Source of the DNA: Noviluteimonas sp052115395
GTDB taxonomy: Bacteria; Pseudomonadota; Gammaproteobacteria; Xanthomonadales; Xanthomonadaceae
NCBI GenBank assembly: GCA_052115395.1
Contig: JBFRGO010000001.1
Length of the DNA: 64,000 nucleotides
Strand: one strand, 5' to 3'
The notes under the pieces were generated by a model. That model searched no databases, was not told where the DNA came from, and saw nothing but the letters and a program-made list of their open reading frames with translations. Made by a program: the position numbers and the translations under genes. This document shows, piece by piece, positions 32,705 to 39,998 of this stretch. The first letter of the stretch is position 1. Each line of letters starts with the position of its first letter.

Positions 32705-32706
32705 TT
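32609..32706 (+). repeat. R1/R2 palindrome pair 10 (in duplicated unit)
   Basis: R1 32609-32637 and R2 32679-32706, both nearly perfect. The spacer is identical to that of pair 4. Confidence 0.95.
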
Positions 32707-32723
32707 CGGCAATGCCTGATTGC

Positions 32724-33158
32724 TTACATTCCGTAGGCCGCAAGAATGCGCTGCGCCAAACGGGGCTCGTGCTGCGCAATAGCGTCGGTGAGGCTCCATA
32801 AGTCCGGATAGAGGCCATGTGGGTCTAGTGCTTCCTCGCGAGAGAGCACCCGCCCCATCATCTCTGAATCCTCCCAAGGCGACGCTTCCGAATCGACTGC
32901 GGTGTAGTAAAGGTCATCGCCCAGACGTTGACAGGATACGACGGCAAAACCTTGACGCATGTGGCCAGACGCTGTGCCCGCAACGGCCAAGAAGAAGCGT
33001 ATTTCGTGTCCATCCGTCCAGCGGTAGGAGTAGAAGGCTATCTCTTCGTCACCACGCAGCAGCCAGCCGGAGCCTTGGTGCACTGGCCTTCCGCAGCATG
33101 GGCACGGCGAGGAAGTTTCTGTCCCGAGGGCCTCGGCTGTGCAGTCAACTTCCATCAT
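32724..33158 (-). CDS. hypothetical protein of the array with CPCC-type zinc motif
   Basis: A 144-residue soluble protein. Near the N-terminus is SPCPCCGRPVHQGSGWLLRG, a C-P-C-C-G motif typical of small metal-binding knuckles, though only three cysteines are close together. An all-alpha/beta domain follows (HMRQGFAVVSCQRLGDDLYY; LSREEALDPHGLYPDLWSLT). Start at 33158 or 33155 (tandem ATGs). The family is not recognised. Confidence 0.65.
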   Translation of the reverse strand: MMEVDCTAEALGTETSSPCPCCGRPVHQGSGWLLRGDEEIAFYSYRWTDGHEIRFFLAVAGTASGHMRQGFAVVSCQRLGDDLYYTAVDSEASPWEDSEMMGRVLSREEALDPHGLYPDLWSLTDAIAQHEPRLAQRILAAYGM

Positions 33159-33279
33159 GAGTCGGCATACACCTCAAACAAATCCATGGGTCACGCGGGC
33201 ACGCACCCGGACGGCCGAGACCATCCAATCGATTTCGAGCTTATCGGCGCGGGATGCGGCTGTAAAACGCTGCAGGCAT

Positions 33280-33376
33280 ATGTCCGCTTTGGGTCGAAAG
33301 CGGTCACTCCGTGACTAGCTGTCACTTGCGGCCAGACGAGGTCGCCGATGTCCGCTTTCGGCCAAGAGCGGACATT
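33280..33376 (+). repeat. R1/R2 palindrome pair 11
   Basis: R1 33280-33307 (ending AAAGCGGTCAC) and R2 33348-33376. The 40-base spacer starts TCCGTGACTAGCTGTCAC, which is itself an inverted repeat (GTGAC-TAGCT-GTCAC) and recurs in pairs 12 and 17. Confidence 0.95.
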
Positions 33377-33384
33377 GGGCCCGC

Positions 33385-33621
33385 TTATTCAAACTGGGAG
33401 TTAGCCTCGGCTTCGCGAATCAGATCACGAACCCTTCGATAGAGGTTCCGATCAACAAGCTCAGGGTCCATGCCCTCCGCCCGAAAAATGGCGTGGGTGA
33501 ATTCCACAGCGTCTAGCGCGTGCTCCTGCGCCAATTCGGCGACAGTCGCGTGACCAAGGCTGAAGCCCAGGTCGATGCAAAGGGCTGAGTGGAGGTGGCG
33601 GATTGACTTGTCAGTCGGCAC
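33385..33621 (-). CDS. hypothetical protein of the array
   Basis: A 78-residue helical, acidic protein (LHSALCIDLGFSLGHATVAE; PELVDRNLYRRVRDLIREAE). It starts with GTG at 33621 and I see no good ribosome binding site. Composition is protein-like. No family recognised. Confidence 0.5.
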   Translation of the reverse strand: MPTDKSIRHLHSALCIDLGFSLGHATVAELAQEHALDAVEFTHAIFRAEGMDPELVDRNLYRRVRDLIREAEANSQFE

Positions 33622-33674
33622 GAACGGTGGCTACGAATCGACGAGTCGGTGGTTATACCCAAGCCGCTGCCGAG

Positions 33675-33770
33675 TGTCCGCTTTGGGTCGAAAGCGGTCA
33701 CTCCGTGACCAGTCGTCACCCGACGCCTCACGGTTCGCCCGAATGTCCGCTATCGGCCAAAAGCGGACAC
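33675..33770 (+). repeat. R1/R2 palindrome pair 12
   Basis: R1 33675-33701 and R2 33743-33770, with the spacer TCCGTGACCAGTCGTCACCC. Confidence 0.95.
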
Positions 33771-33785
33771 TCCCCAAGCCTGTAA

Positions 33786-34196
33786 TCAGAGCGAACCGCT
33801 AAGCGCCTTCGCTGTCTCGGAGCCGGTGAAGCGTGGGTTTCGCCAGAAGGCTATAAGCCAGAACAATCCCCCGGCCACCACCGCCACGGCCCAAGCATAG
33901 AGCGATACGCGAAGGCCATTGAGCAGGAAGTGCTCCCAGTTCGTCAGGACGAAGAACCAAAGGAGCAGAAAAAGTGTGGCCGCTGCGAGGGCTGCCACAA
34001 TGCACTGCCACCAGGAAGTCCAACGCTTCCGCACGAACAGCCAAAGTAGCGGGACACCGAATAAGAACATCGCCGCGTAGCTGAAGGACAGCAACAGTCG
34101 AAACCACCAGAACGTGAACGTTTCATACGGTGGGATCAGAAACGGCAGATGCAGTGCCAGTGGCGTTAGCAGAACTGCCAGAAAAAGTCGGGTCAT
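33786..34196 (-). CDS. hypothetical four-helix membrane protein of the array
   Basis: A 136-residue protein with a signal-like first helix (MTRLFLAVLLTPLALHLPFL) and three further membrane segments (LLLSFSYAAMFLFGVPLLWL; CIVAALAAATLFLLLWFFVL; LYAWAVAVVAGGLFWLIAFW). Its leader and first eight codons are repeated at 31407-31461. Lower GC than the flanks. Confidence 0.65.
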   Translation of the reverse strand: MTRLFLAVLLTPLALHLPFLIPPYETFTFWWFRLLLSFSYAAMFLFGVPLLWLFVRKRWTSWWQCIVAALAAATLFLLLWFFVLTNWEHFLLNGLRVSLYAWAVAVVAGGLFWLIAFWRNPRFTGSETAKALSGSL

Positions 34197-34265
34197 GGGT
34201 CCAACTTACCAGATCAACATGCGGTTGCAGGCGTCAGCGCGAGCGTTCGGCTGGGCCTGATCGAA

Positions 34266-34328
34266 GGTCCGCTTTGGGTCGAAAGCGGACACTGGCTTCG
34301 ATGTCCGCTATCGGCCAGAAGCGGACAC
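34266..34328 (+). repeat. R1/R2 palindrome pair 13
   Basis: R1 34266-34292 and R2 34301-34328, separated by only about 8 bases (TGGCTTCG). Confidence 0.95.
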
Positions 34329-34342
34329 TCGCTCAAGTGCCC

Positions 34343-34837
34343 TCAACGGCCCTGCACGCTTTGCACTGACTCAGCGGAGGGAAATTGTTCGGGGAGTGGC
34401 ACGCCGCGAAAATAGTCGCGCAGTGCTTTCAAGCTAAAGGAAGGCTCCATCATTTCGGTTCCGAAATAGAGTTCGTCGGAAATGTTGATTAAGGAAGTGT
34501 CGCCCGCCTCGATTTGCAGCGTCCGACCGTCGTCCGACGTGGCTGAAACATAGTATCCATCCACATCGAGGCGGGTGTCGTTGCAGACTCCGTCCACGTT
34601 GACGGCGGTAAATCCAGGCTTCGGGCCGTGAAGCGTTTCTACGACTTCAATTGAACCTCTAAAGCTTGGCCAGTCATTTTCGGTCGCTTTGTAAACTTCG
34701 AGCGACGTTACATGAAACACGAAAACGCTCTTGGCATCTCGGAGCGAATCTCGAAAGTCAGACAGCACCACGATTGAGCACGCATTTGCTATTCCGGTGG
34801 GGAGCAACAACGCGATAGCGAAAACGAGTCTTTTCAT
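34343..34837 (-). CDS. secreted hypothetical protein of the array
   Basis: A 164-residue exported protein with signal MKRLVFAIALLLPTGIANAC. The mature part begins with a Cys and has VFVFHVTSLEVYKATENDW and GFTAVNVDGVCNDTRLDVDG, a pattern like the tissue-inhibitor (NTR/OB-fold) layout of small cysteine-containing secreted proteins, which is only a guess. GC is about 50%, clearly below the flanking core genes, a sign of transfer. Confidence 0.7.
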   Translation of the reverse strand: MKRLVFAIALLLPTGIANACSIVVLSDFRDSLRDAKSVFVFHVTSLEVYKATENDWPSFRGSIEVVETLHGPKPGFTAVNVDGVCNDTRLDVDGYYVSATSDDGRTLQIEAGDTSLINISDELYFGTEMMEPSFSLKALRDYFRGVPLPEQFPSAESVQSVQGR

Positions 34838-34928
34838 CGTCAGCGTGAGCCAAGGGGTTGAGCTCGATTATGCATGCTCAACCATGAGACGCCTTGGCGG
34901 CGGACTTGGGACAGCGATGAACCGCGCA

Positions 34929-35006
34929 ATGTCCGCTTTGGGTCGCAAGCGGTCACACCCTGACGAGCGGTGGGCGGCGTCCGCTTTCGGCCAGAAGCGG
35001 ATATTC
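34929..35006 (+). repeat. R1/R2 palindrome pair 14
   Basis: R1 34929-34956 and R2 34978-35006. R2 lacks the first two bases of its left arm (GTCCGCTTTCGGCCAGAAGC). Confidence 0.92.
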
Positions 35007-35010
35007 GGAG

Positions 35011-35238
35011 CTAACTGTCTGGCCCATCGAGTCGCCTGGCCTTCCGGTAGATCAAGCCGACGTTCCGGATGAACATCGCGGCGCCAATTACGCAACCGAC
35101 CAATACCGCTGCAGCACCCGAATAGAACGCGAAGATGGCGGGGTGCTCCGCACTTTGGCTTTGAAAGTAAAAGACCAGCGCGCAAGACAAAGCCGCCACC
35201 ACGAAGCAGCCCATGAATATCGTTCCTAGTCTGCTCAC
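35011..35238 (-). CDS. small two-helix membrane protein of the array
   Basis: A 75-residue protein starting at a GTG (GTGAGCAGACTAGG) with GGGGAGC seven bases upstream. It has two hydrophobic segments (TIFMGCFVVAALSCALVFYF and GAAAVLVGCVIGAAMFIRN). The longer frame upstream only translates pair 15 and is spurious. Confidence 0.55.
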   Translation of the reverse strand: MSRLGTIFMGCFVVAALSCALVFYFQSQSAEHPAIFAFYSGAAAVLVGCVIGAAMFIRNVGLIYRKARRLDGPDS

Positions 35239-35281
35239 CCAAGCTCCCCGATGGCTTCCTTGTGCGACAGCATCGTAGCGA

Positions 35282-35347
35282 ATGTGCGCTTTGGGTCGAA
35301 AGCGGACACCCATGCTCGATGTCCGTTTTCGGCCAGAAGCGGACATT
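35282..35347 (+). repeat. R1/R2 palindrome pair 15
   Basis: R1 35282-35308 (left arm ATGTGCGCTTT) and R2 35319-35347 (TGTCCGTTTTCGGCC). Confidence 0.93.
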
Positions 35348-35382
35348 CGCAAAGCCCGACGTGTAACCCACGCGGCGCATTT

Positions 35383-35801
35383 TTAGCTGTGCGCTTCAAT
35401 CCAGCCGACCATCTTGACGGCGTTGAACGGCTCGCTCGCGAGCAACGCGCGTCTCAACTGCGCGCTATTGCCACCCACGTGCAGGTGCGCCTCGTTGCAG
35501 AAGAAATCCTGAGGTCGCCGTTCTCGAGCGCGATGACGAGATCGGAGTCGCCGGGAGCGAAAATCTGTTGCTCTATCGTTTGCTGCAAGAACCGATCCAG
35601 CCAAGCGGTACCGACACGCATCGGATTTCCCCAAAGGTCGCCGTGAAGCCTGCTGCCGGCGCCGTAACGCGCGATGAGTTTCGCGTCGCCCGCCAGTGCC
35701 TCGAACACTGCGGGCAGGGCGCGTAGCAGCGAAAGGATGTGGTCGGGCGCGAGTTTCGCTGAAACGTCTTCCCTGGAAGGATCATGTGCCATGTCGGTCA
35801 T
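35383..35801 (-). pseudogene. frameshifted hypothetical gene of the array
   Basis: Two minus-strand frames join into one protein-like sequence. The first (from ATG 35801) reads LAPDHILSLLRALPAVFEAL up to DSDLVIALENGDL. A change of frame near 35506-35515 then continues FFCNEAHLHVGGNSAQLRRA to a stop at 35383 (KMVGWIEAHS). The longer frame 1 tail and the frame 2 head are both low quality. A single-base indel in the AGGAT run explains it. It could be a real inactivation or a sequencing error. About 139 residues if restored; family not recognised. Confidence 0.7.
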
Positions 35802-35816
35802 AGCCGGAGATTAAGC

Positions 35817-35914
35817 GATGACCGCCTTGGAGAGAAAGCGGCCCCAGTGATTACCGGAAACGTTGCGCCCTGAAGCGACACTGAGCCGTCCGCTTTCGGC
35901 CATAAGCGGACATT
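35817..35914 (+). repeat. R1/R2 palindrome pair 16 (R1 decayed)
   Basis: R1 near 35817-35843 survives only as GACCGCCTTGGAGAGAAAGC. R2 35886-35914 is intact (GTCCGCTTTCGGCCATAAGC). Confidence 0.8.
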
Positions 35915-35930
35915 CGCTCCTCAGCATGAC

Positions 35931-36245
35931 TCATCGATTCAGTAGCGGGCTTGCGTTGTGGTAATCAAGGTCGCTTTCGTCTACGACAACCGCGCCGGCA
36001 ACGATGTAGCCCGATCCACTCGACGTCAAAACGTCGAACCTGGGAAGGCCTTCAGGCACTGCGTTACTCACGATGCTGATTCCATCAAACATCGTCGGAA
36101 TGCAGATGGCGGCAACGTTCTTGAAAAGGATGTCGATCTGGGTCGGACGATCTTTGGTCTTGGAACTGCGGATGAGGAGCTGCCCGTGGCTCACGGAGTA
36201 GCTCCAAAGCTGGAACTTTCCTGGGTACGAAATTGAAGTCGACAT
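35931..36245 (-). CDS. hypothetical protein of the array
   Basis: A 104-residue beta-rich soluble protein (FQLWSYSVSHGQLLIRSSKT; RPTQIDILFKNVAAICIPTM; LTSSGSGYIVAGAVVVDESD). This all-strand, loop-rich pattern is common in small immunity-type proteins, but I cannot name a family. A fragment of a paralogue may survive at 39855-39902. Confidence 0.65.
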   Translation of the reverse strand: MSTSISYPGKFQLWSYSVSHGQLLIRSSKTKDRPTQIDILFKNVAAICIPTMFDGISIVSNAVPEGLPRFDVLTSSGSGYIVAGAVVVDESDLDYHNASPLLNR

Positions 36246-36292
36246 GCCCGCAGGCTACCCAACGCAGAGAATCAAAGCGAGTCGCTGGCCAA

Positions 36293-36390
36293 ACGTTCGC
36301 CTTGGGTCGAAAGCGGTCACTACGTGACTAGCTGTCACGTGCGGCCCGAAGACGTCGCAGATGTCCGCCATCGGCCAGAAGCGGACATTG
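36293..36390 (+). repeat. R1/R2 palindrome pair 17
   Basis: R1 36293-36320 (left arm mutated: CGTTCGCCTTGGGTCG) and R2 36361-36390. The spacer has TACGTGACTAGCTGTCACG as in pair 11. Confidence 0.92.
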
Positions 36391-36412
36391 GACCCCGCCT
36401 GAACAGAGGTTC

Positions 36413-36976
36413 TTACTTCGACTTCAAACAACGCAGAAAGTCGTCCCAGAAAAAGTAGCTCCCCGACGTCTCGACAAGGGGCCCGAACTCATCGACCCCC
36501 TTTCCATTCCGACTGAAGGTCGCATCGACAGTCGTCAGGGACATCTCGCAGCCCGGCAGCACTGATTGGGGGTAGTCGAAGTGGAAGACCAAGCGACCGC
36601 TGTACGCATCCACGAAGCCATCGAGCAAGTAGGTCGACATGCGGTCGTCATCCGGTACGAACCAAGTGTCCTTCGGACAGAGCGCATGCTTTTGCGGCTT
36701 CTCGATCGCGAAGAGAACGGGAGTTCCAACTCGCAAAGAACTTGCGGTGCAGAATTTCACCCTCTTCGCGAGCTTAGTCCCGTACGTCACCTCGTAGACG
36801 AACACCGTCCGAAGGCCAGATCCGACCTCCGCCGCGCTGACGATGGGGCCGACACCCGACAATGCCGCCGTTCGGAATGCACTCACCATTGTCGGCGTCT
36901 CGGCAAGCGCAACTGGCGCCAAGGTGGCTAACGCCAAGCCACACATGCCTGCCACGTACATTCTGCCGATCGCCAT
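36413..36976 (-). CDS. secreted hypothetical protein of the array
   Basis: A 187-residue exported protein with signal MAIGRMYVAGMCGLALATLA. The mature domain is beta-rich (TVFVYEVTYGTKLAKRVKFC; VGTPVLFAIEKPQKHALCPK) with four cysteines including GCEMS and RCLKSK. The start ATG at 36976 has AAAGG nine bases upstream. An upstream in-frame Met (37006) is less likely. The function is unknown. Confidence 0.7.
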   Translation of the reverse strand: MAIGRMYVAGMCGLALATLAPVALAETPTMVSAFRTAALSGVGPIVSAAEVGSGLRTVFVYEVTYGTKLAKRVKFCTASSLRVGTPVLFAIEKPQKHALCPKDTWFVPDDDRMSTYLLDGFVDAYSGRLVFHFDYPQSVLPGCEMSLTTVDATFSRNGKGVDEFGPLVETSGSYFFWDDFLRCLKSK

Positions 36977-37022
36977 CGATAACTGCCTTTCAAAAATGCA
37001 GGCCATCGCCCGCCTGACCGGG

Positions 37023-37086
37023 TGTGTCCGCTTTGGGTCGACGTCGTTGATGGTCAAATGACCGCTATCGGCCGGAAGCGGACGTC
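37023..37086 (+). repeat. R1/R2 palindrome pair 18 (R1 right arm lost)
   Basis: R1 37023-37045 (TGTCCGCTTTGGGTCGACGT, right arm missing) and R2 37058-37086 (GACCGCTATCGGCCGGAAGC). Confidence 0.88.
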
Positions 37087-37561
37087 AGCGACTGATCGAG
37101 ATCGTCAGTTTGCCGTTGTCTTCGAAGGCCAACGGAGTCTTCACGACATTAGACCTGAGACCGAAACCGCTCATGTTGCCGCCTCCAATACGGAGGCAGA
37201 CTCCGCTGAGTCGCGCAGATTGCCGGTAAGCCGGCATCTCCGATTCCTCACTTGAGTTGTCACCGGAAGAGAGGCGTCTCGGGTCGAGTGGAACGTAGAC
37301 CTTATACAACGCCACGAACGCCGAGTTCTCATGCTGAAGGAATCGCTTCTGTTCGTCGCTGCTTGCTCGGAACACTGGACCGTTGAAAAGCTCCAAGGCG
37401 TTTCGCGGGTCTGCACAAGAGATGAGGTCGAAGTACAAATGATGCGTCCAGAATTCCGCCAGGGCTTCCAGATCCTTTGGCCCAGAGAAGTAGATCGCCA
37501 CGACGCCCAGGCTCGTTGTCCGCTTTTGGCCAAAGCCAAAAGCGGACATTCGCCAATCCAT
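37085..37561 (-). CDS. hypothetical protein of the array whose start lies in an R palindrome
   Basis: About 158 residues if started at ATG 37561 (MDWRMSAFGFGQKRTTSL), or four codons shorter at 37549. The first residues are the translation of the R palindrome at 37516-37550; the genuine-looking domain begins at VVAIYFSGPKDLEALAEFWT and runs to GKLTISISR. Either the palindrome inserted into the 5' end of an older gene, or a palindrome ATG was recruited as the start. No good ribosome binding site. Family not recognised. Confidence 0.5.
   Translation of the reverse strand: MDWRMSAFGFGQKRTTSLGVVAIYFSGPKDLEALAEFWTHHLYFDLISCADPRNALELFNGPVFRASSDEQKRFLQHENSAFVALYKVYVPLDPRRLSSGDNSSEESEMPAYRQSARLSGVCLRIGGGNMSGFGLRSNVVKTPLAFEDNGKLTISISR
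37516..37550 (+). repeat. long perfect R hairpin
   Basis: TGTCCGCTTTTGGC and GCCAAAAGCGGACA around a CAAA loop: a 14-bp perfect stem, longer than the usual 8-10 bp arms. No partner in the pair position; it overlaps the start of the gene at 37085-37561. Confidence 0.92.
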
Positions 37562-37629
37562 GTCGCCCGAACCGCGAGCTGGCTCCAGATTGAAGTCAGA
37601 ACACGCACGAGCAGCCACCTTTTTCGCGT

Positions 37630-38013
37630 CTAGTAGAGCATTGGGGCAAACTTGAGAATCACCACGTTGTTTCGAACTAATGCATAAAAATCCGTGCCCG
37701 TCGTACCCTTGACCTCGGAGCAATTTACAAACCGCAATTGATCTCCTTCCCGAAATTCGGCCTTCATGTTGATCCAAGCGCCGTGCGTTTCCGGGGAGGG
37801 ATTGCCCATGAGCTTGGCGCCTTCGATGACTTGGTCCGAGGTCAAGGGGACCGATATCGCACAGCCATGCATCCCCATTCGGTCGGCAAACGATGAGGGC
37901 TCATAGGTCCAGCTGAATCCGTTGACCGACGCGCAACCCGTTGAAGCCAATATCGCGCCAAGAAGGAGCGCGCGCGAAGCGAACACGAGAACGCCGATAC
38001 GGATGTTTTTCAT
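37630..38013 (-). CDS. hypothetical lipoprotein of the array
   Basis: A 127-residue lipoprotein: signal MKNIRIGVLVFASRALLLGA with lipobox A-S-T-G-C. The mature part has HGCAISVPLTSDQVIEGAKL and AEFREGDQLRFVNCSEVKGT with two further Cys, ending VVILKFAPMLY. The family is not recognised. Confidence 0.7.
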   Translation of the reverse strand: MKNIRIGVLVFASRALLLGAILASTGCASVNGFSWTYEPSSFADRMGMHGCAISVPLTSDQVIEGAKLMGNPSPETHGAWINMKAEFREGDQLRFVNCSEVKGTTGTDFYALVRNNVVILKFAPMLY

Positions 38014-38059
38014 GCACGCAAATTACCCGGTTTGAGAGATCCGGCCTAGCCAACCAGGG

Positions 38060-38086
38060 TGTCCGCTTTCGGCCATTAGCAGACAT
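38060..38086 (+). repeat. solitary R2 palindrome
   Basis: GTCCGCTTTCGGCCATTAGC with right arm AGCAGACA (one substitution). No R1 upstream. Confidence 0.88.
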
Positions 38087-38089
38087 GCG

Positions 38090-38515
38090 TCAGCGCGCCC
38101 GGTTCCGGGCGGACCACTCATCCCAATATGACTTGGAAGCTGCGTCCAGCTCCGAAAGCGTTACCTGGTCGCCTGTGTCCAAGGAAATGGCAGCGGCTTC
38201 GTAACGAAGGAACAGCGTTCCCATCACGCATGCCACCTCCAACGGATCGCTCGGCTCTGCGCCAAGAATCTCGGGCGCCAAGGCGACGATTGCCTTCAAG
38301 TCAGACACCGGAGGTTCGTCATAGGGCTGGAACGTGAGATGTGTGCAGCCCGACAGGCGCACGACAAAACCGGTGCCGTTTCCGGCAAAGCGACTGCGCA
38401 AGTACCGAATGGAGATGTGCAGAGCAACTGTGCCGGGTACGGAACCGTCAATGCGCTTGATGCCTCCATCGTGGAGGATGTTCCAGAGCAACGAGTCCAC
38501 AACCACCCCAGTCAA
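38090..38515 (-). CDS. hypothetical protein of the array
   Basis: Up to 141 residues, soluble (ALHISIRYLRSRFAGNGTGF; LSGCTHLTFQPYDEPPVSDL; LEVACVMGTLFLRYEAAAIS). The frame opens with TTG at 38515; GTG codons 3 and 5 codons later are equally possible starts. The beta-strand first half with HLTFQPYDEPP looks like a small immunity or ligand-binding domain, but there is no named family. Confidence 0.55.
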   Translation of the reverse strand: MTGVVVDSLLWNILHDGGIKRIDGSVPGTVALHISIRYLRSRFAGNGTGFVVRLSGCTHLTFQPYDEPPVSDLKAIVALAPEILGAEPSDPLEVACVMGTLFLRYEAAAISLDTGDQVTLSELDAASKSYWDEWSARNRAR

Positions 38516-38550
38516 CGGTCGATACCTGACGCAGTTTAGCCGCTAGCCGA

Positions 38551-38578
38551 ATGTCCGCTTTGGGTCGAAAGCGGACAC
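38551..38578 (+). repeat. solitary R1 palindrome
   Basis: ATGTCCGCTTT-GGGTCG-AAAGCGGACAC, perfect arms, no R2. Confidence 0.93.
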
Positions 38579-38617
38579 CGGAATCAAACGTTTCCGCAGA
38601 TTGTCCCCGCCTCCGGA

Positions 38618-39438
38618 CTACGTTGACGTAGCCGCGGCAGTTTGCTCGGCGAGCCGCTCGGCGATTTCGCGCGAGGGCATGCCCACTTCCCAGGCATCCA
38701 CGAATGGCGCTTCGTTTCGCCCGCGGAACTCGTACGCGGCGGCGACGATCACTTCCGCCGCCTCGTCGAGCGTGTCGAGGGAAATCAACACGTCGCCGAA
38801 GGCGGTGGCGGGGGAGGCAAGCCACGGCCGCAGGCGCAGCGCCAGCCACGGGAACCGGCGTGCGAAGCGATGCGGCGACGCGACGGCGATCCTGAGCGTT
38901 CGGACGACGAAGCGTTCGCGGCCGCCGCTATTTCGGTCTCCCCGTACTGCAGGCCCACGATCGCATCCCACGGAATGCGGCCGAATCCGGCGTGGTACAG
39001 GCCACGCGCATCCATCACGAGGGTCGGGCCCGGCTTCACCGCGTAGCCGAAGGTCATGATCAAGGCCGCGAGCGTCAACAGCCCCACAGCGCCAAGTGCG
39101 AGGCGCATGATCGTCGGCTCGCGCGTCGCCAGCAACGCCATCGCCGGCCACAAGACTGCGCCGACGAGGAGGGCGAACATCACCGACTTGCGGAGGGAGG
39201 CTTCGAAGCGGTAGCACCGCGACAGCGCTTCAAGCTTACGTTCGACCTCGGCGGCGATGTCCACGTCGAGGCTGCGCCACTTCCAGATCGCGGCGCTCGC
39301 GACCACCCCGCACAGCACGACCGCCACCCACGCCCGCGACGGCCGCCAACCGAATCGATGGCCGAACAACACCACGACCACACTCAGACCGATGCACGCT
39401 CCCACGAGCATCGCCAACGCCATTCGCAATCCGCGCAT
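38618..39438 (-). pseudogene. frameshifted membrane protein gene (PH-like domain)
   Basis: From ATG 39438 (MRGLRMALAMLVGACIGLSV) the frame gives four membrane helices and a cytoplasmic part up to AIVGLQYGETEIAAA. Near 38920-38935 the coding sequence shifts and resumes as GGRERFVVRTLRIAVASPHR through DAWEVGMPSREIAERLAEQT to a stop at 38618. The join VDAR-type PH fold continues sensibly only across the shift (GETEIA then GRERFVVRTLR). A lost base in the GGCGGCC run explains it. It may be a true pseudogene or an assembly error. About 270 residues if restored. Confidence 0.7.
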
Positions 39439-39518
39439 ACCTTCACCCTTCGCCCCAAGCTTAGGCAGGATGGGGCAGGCCAACAAGCCGAGCACTCAAG
39501 GTCCGCTATCCTGCCTGC

Positions 39519-39869
39519 ATGCCCTTTTACCAAATCATGATCCACGGCAGCGACCTGCGGCTTGTAACCCATGGGGCGTCGCGACCGATTGTCGGTTTCT
39601 ATGCGACGAAGCGTGTCTTCGCGAGTGATCCGCGGTTGGCGCAGGAATTCGCAACTGCGGAAGTGCTGGGCGACTGGCGCGCCGGCGGCGAATTCGCGTC
39701 GGGCGGCCTCCCGACGTTGACGGTGGAGTCGGTGGTGTTGGTTCCTGTTTGGCGCGCCCTGTTGAAGCGCAAACCGCGGGGGTACACGTTTTATTCGGAG
39801 GACCCGCCCGAGGATGGAACGGACGCGTCGGGCGGCGAGGGCGGGGCGACGGCCCCGGCAACGACGTAG
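39519..39869 (+). CDS. hypothetical protein
   Basis: A 116-residue soluble protein (MPFYQIMIHGSDLRLVTHGA; IVGFYATKRVFASDPRLAQE; LLKRKPRGYTFYSEDPPEDG). It is strand-rich with a Gly/Ala-rich C-terminal tail that looks like recent read-through (ASGGEGGATAPATT). Plus strand in an otherwise minus-strand region. No family recognised. Confidence 0.6.
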   Translation: MPFYQIMIHGSDLRLVTHGASRPIVGFYATKRVFASDPRLAQEFATAEVLGDWRAGGEFASGGLPTLTVESVVLVPVWRALLKRKPRGYTFYSEDPPEDGTDASGGEGGATAPATT

Positions 39870-39902
39870 CCACCTCCACTCGACGTCGAAACCTGGAACC
39901 CC
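39855..39902 (-). pseudogene. remnant resembling the gene at 35931-36245
   Basis: About 40 bp (CGGCAACGACGTAGCC to CACTCGACGTCGAAAC) match 35996-36033 at roughly 80%, on the same strand, with no surrounding open frame. It overlaps the 3' end of the plus-strand gene at 39519-39869 and lies just before an R1 element. Judged by eye only. Confidence 0.45.
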
Positions 39903-39948
39903 GAAGGCTAACGAACCCCCAGCCATCCGCGCGAGTGGCCAACCGCAC

Positions 39949-39977
39949 GTCCGCCGCTTTGGGTCGAAAGCGGACAT
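39949..39977 (+). repeat. solitary R1 palindrome
   Basis: GTCCGCCGCTTTGGGTCGAA with right arm AAAGCGGACAT; an extra CGC is inserted in the left arm. Confidence 0.88.
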
Positions 39978-39998
39978 CCTCGAACCTCCCCGCAAATG

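Noticed and set aside
32558..35352. Short open frames reading peptides such as VRFGSKAD, SALGRKRT, ECPLWVESGH
   Set aside because: They are translations of the R1/R2 palindromes. I recall such peptides as frequent spurious 'hypothetical proteins' in soil proteobacteria.
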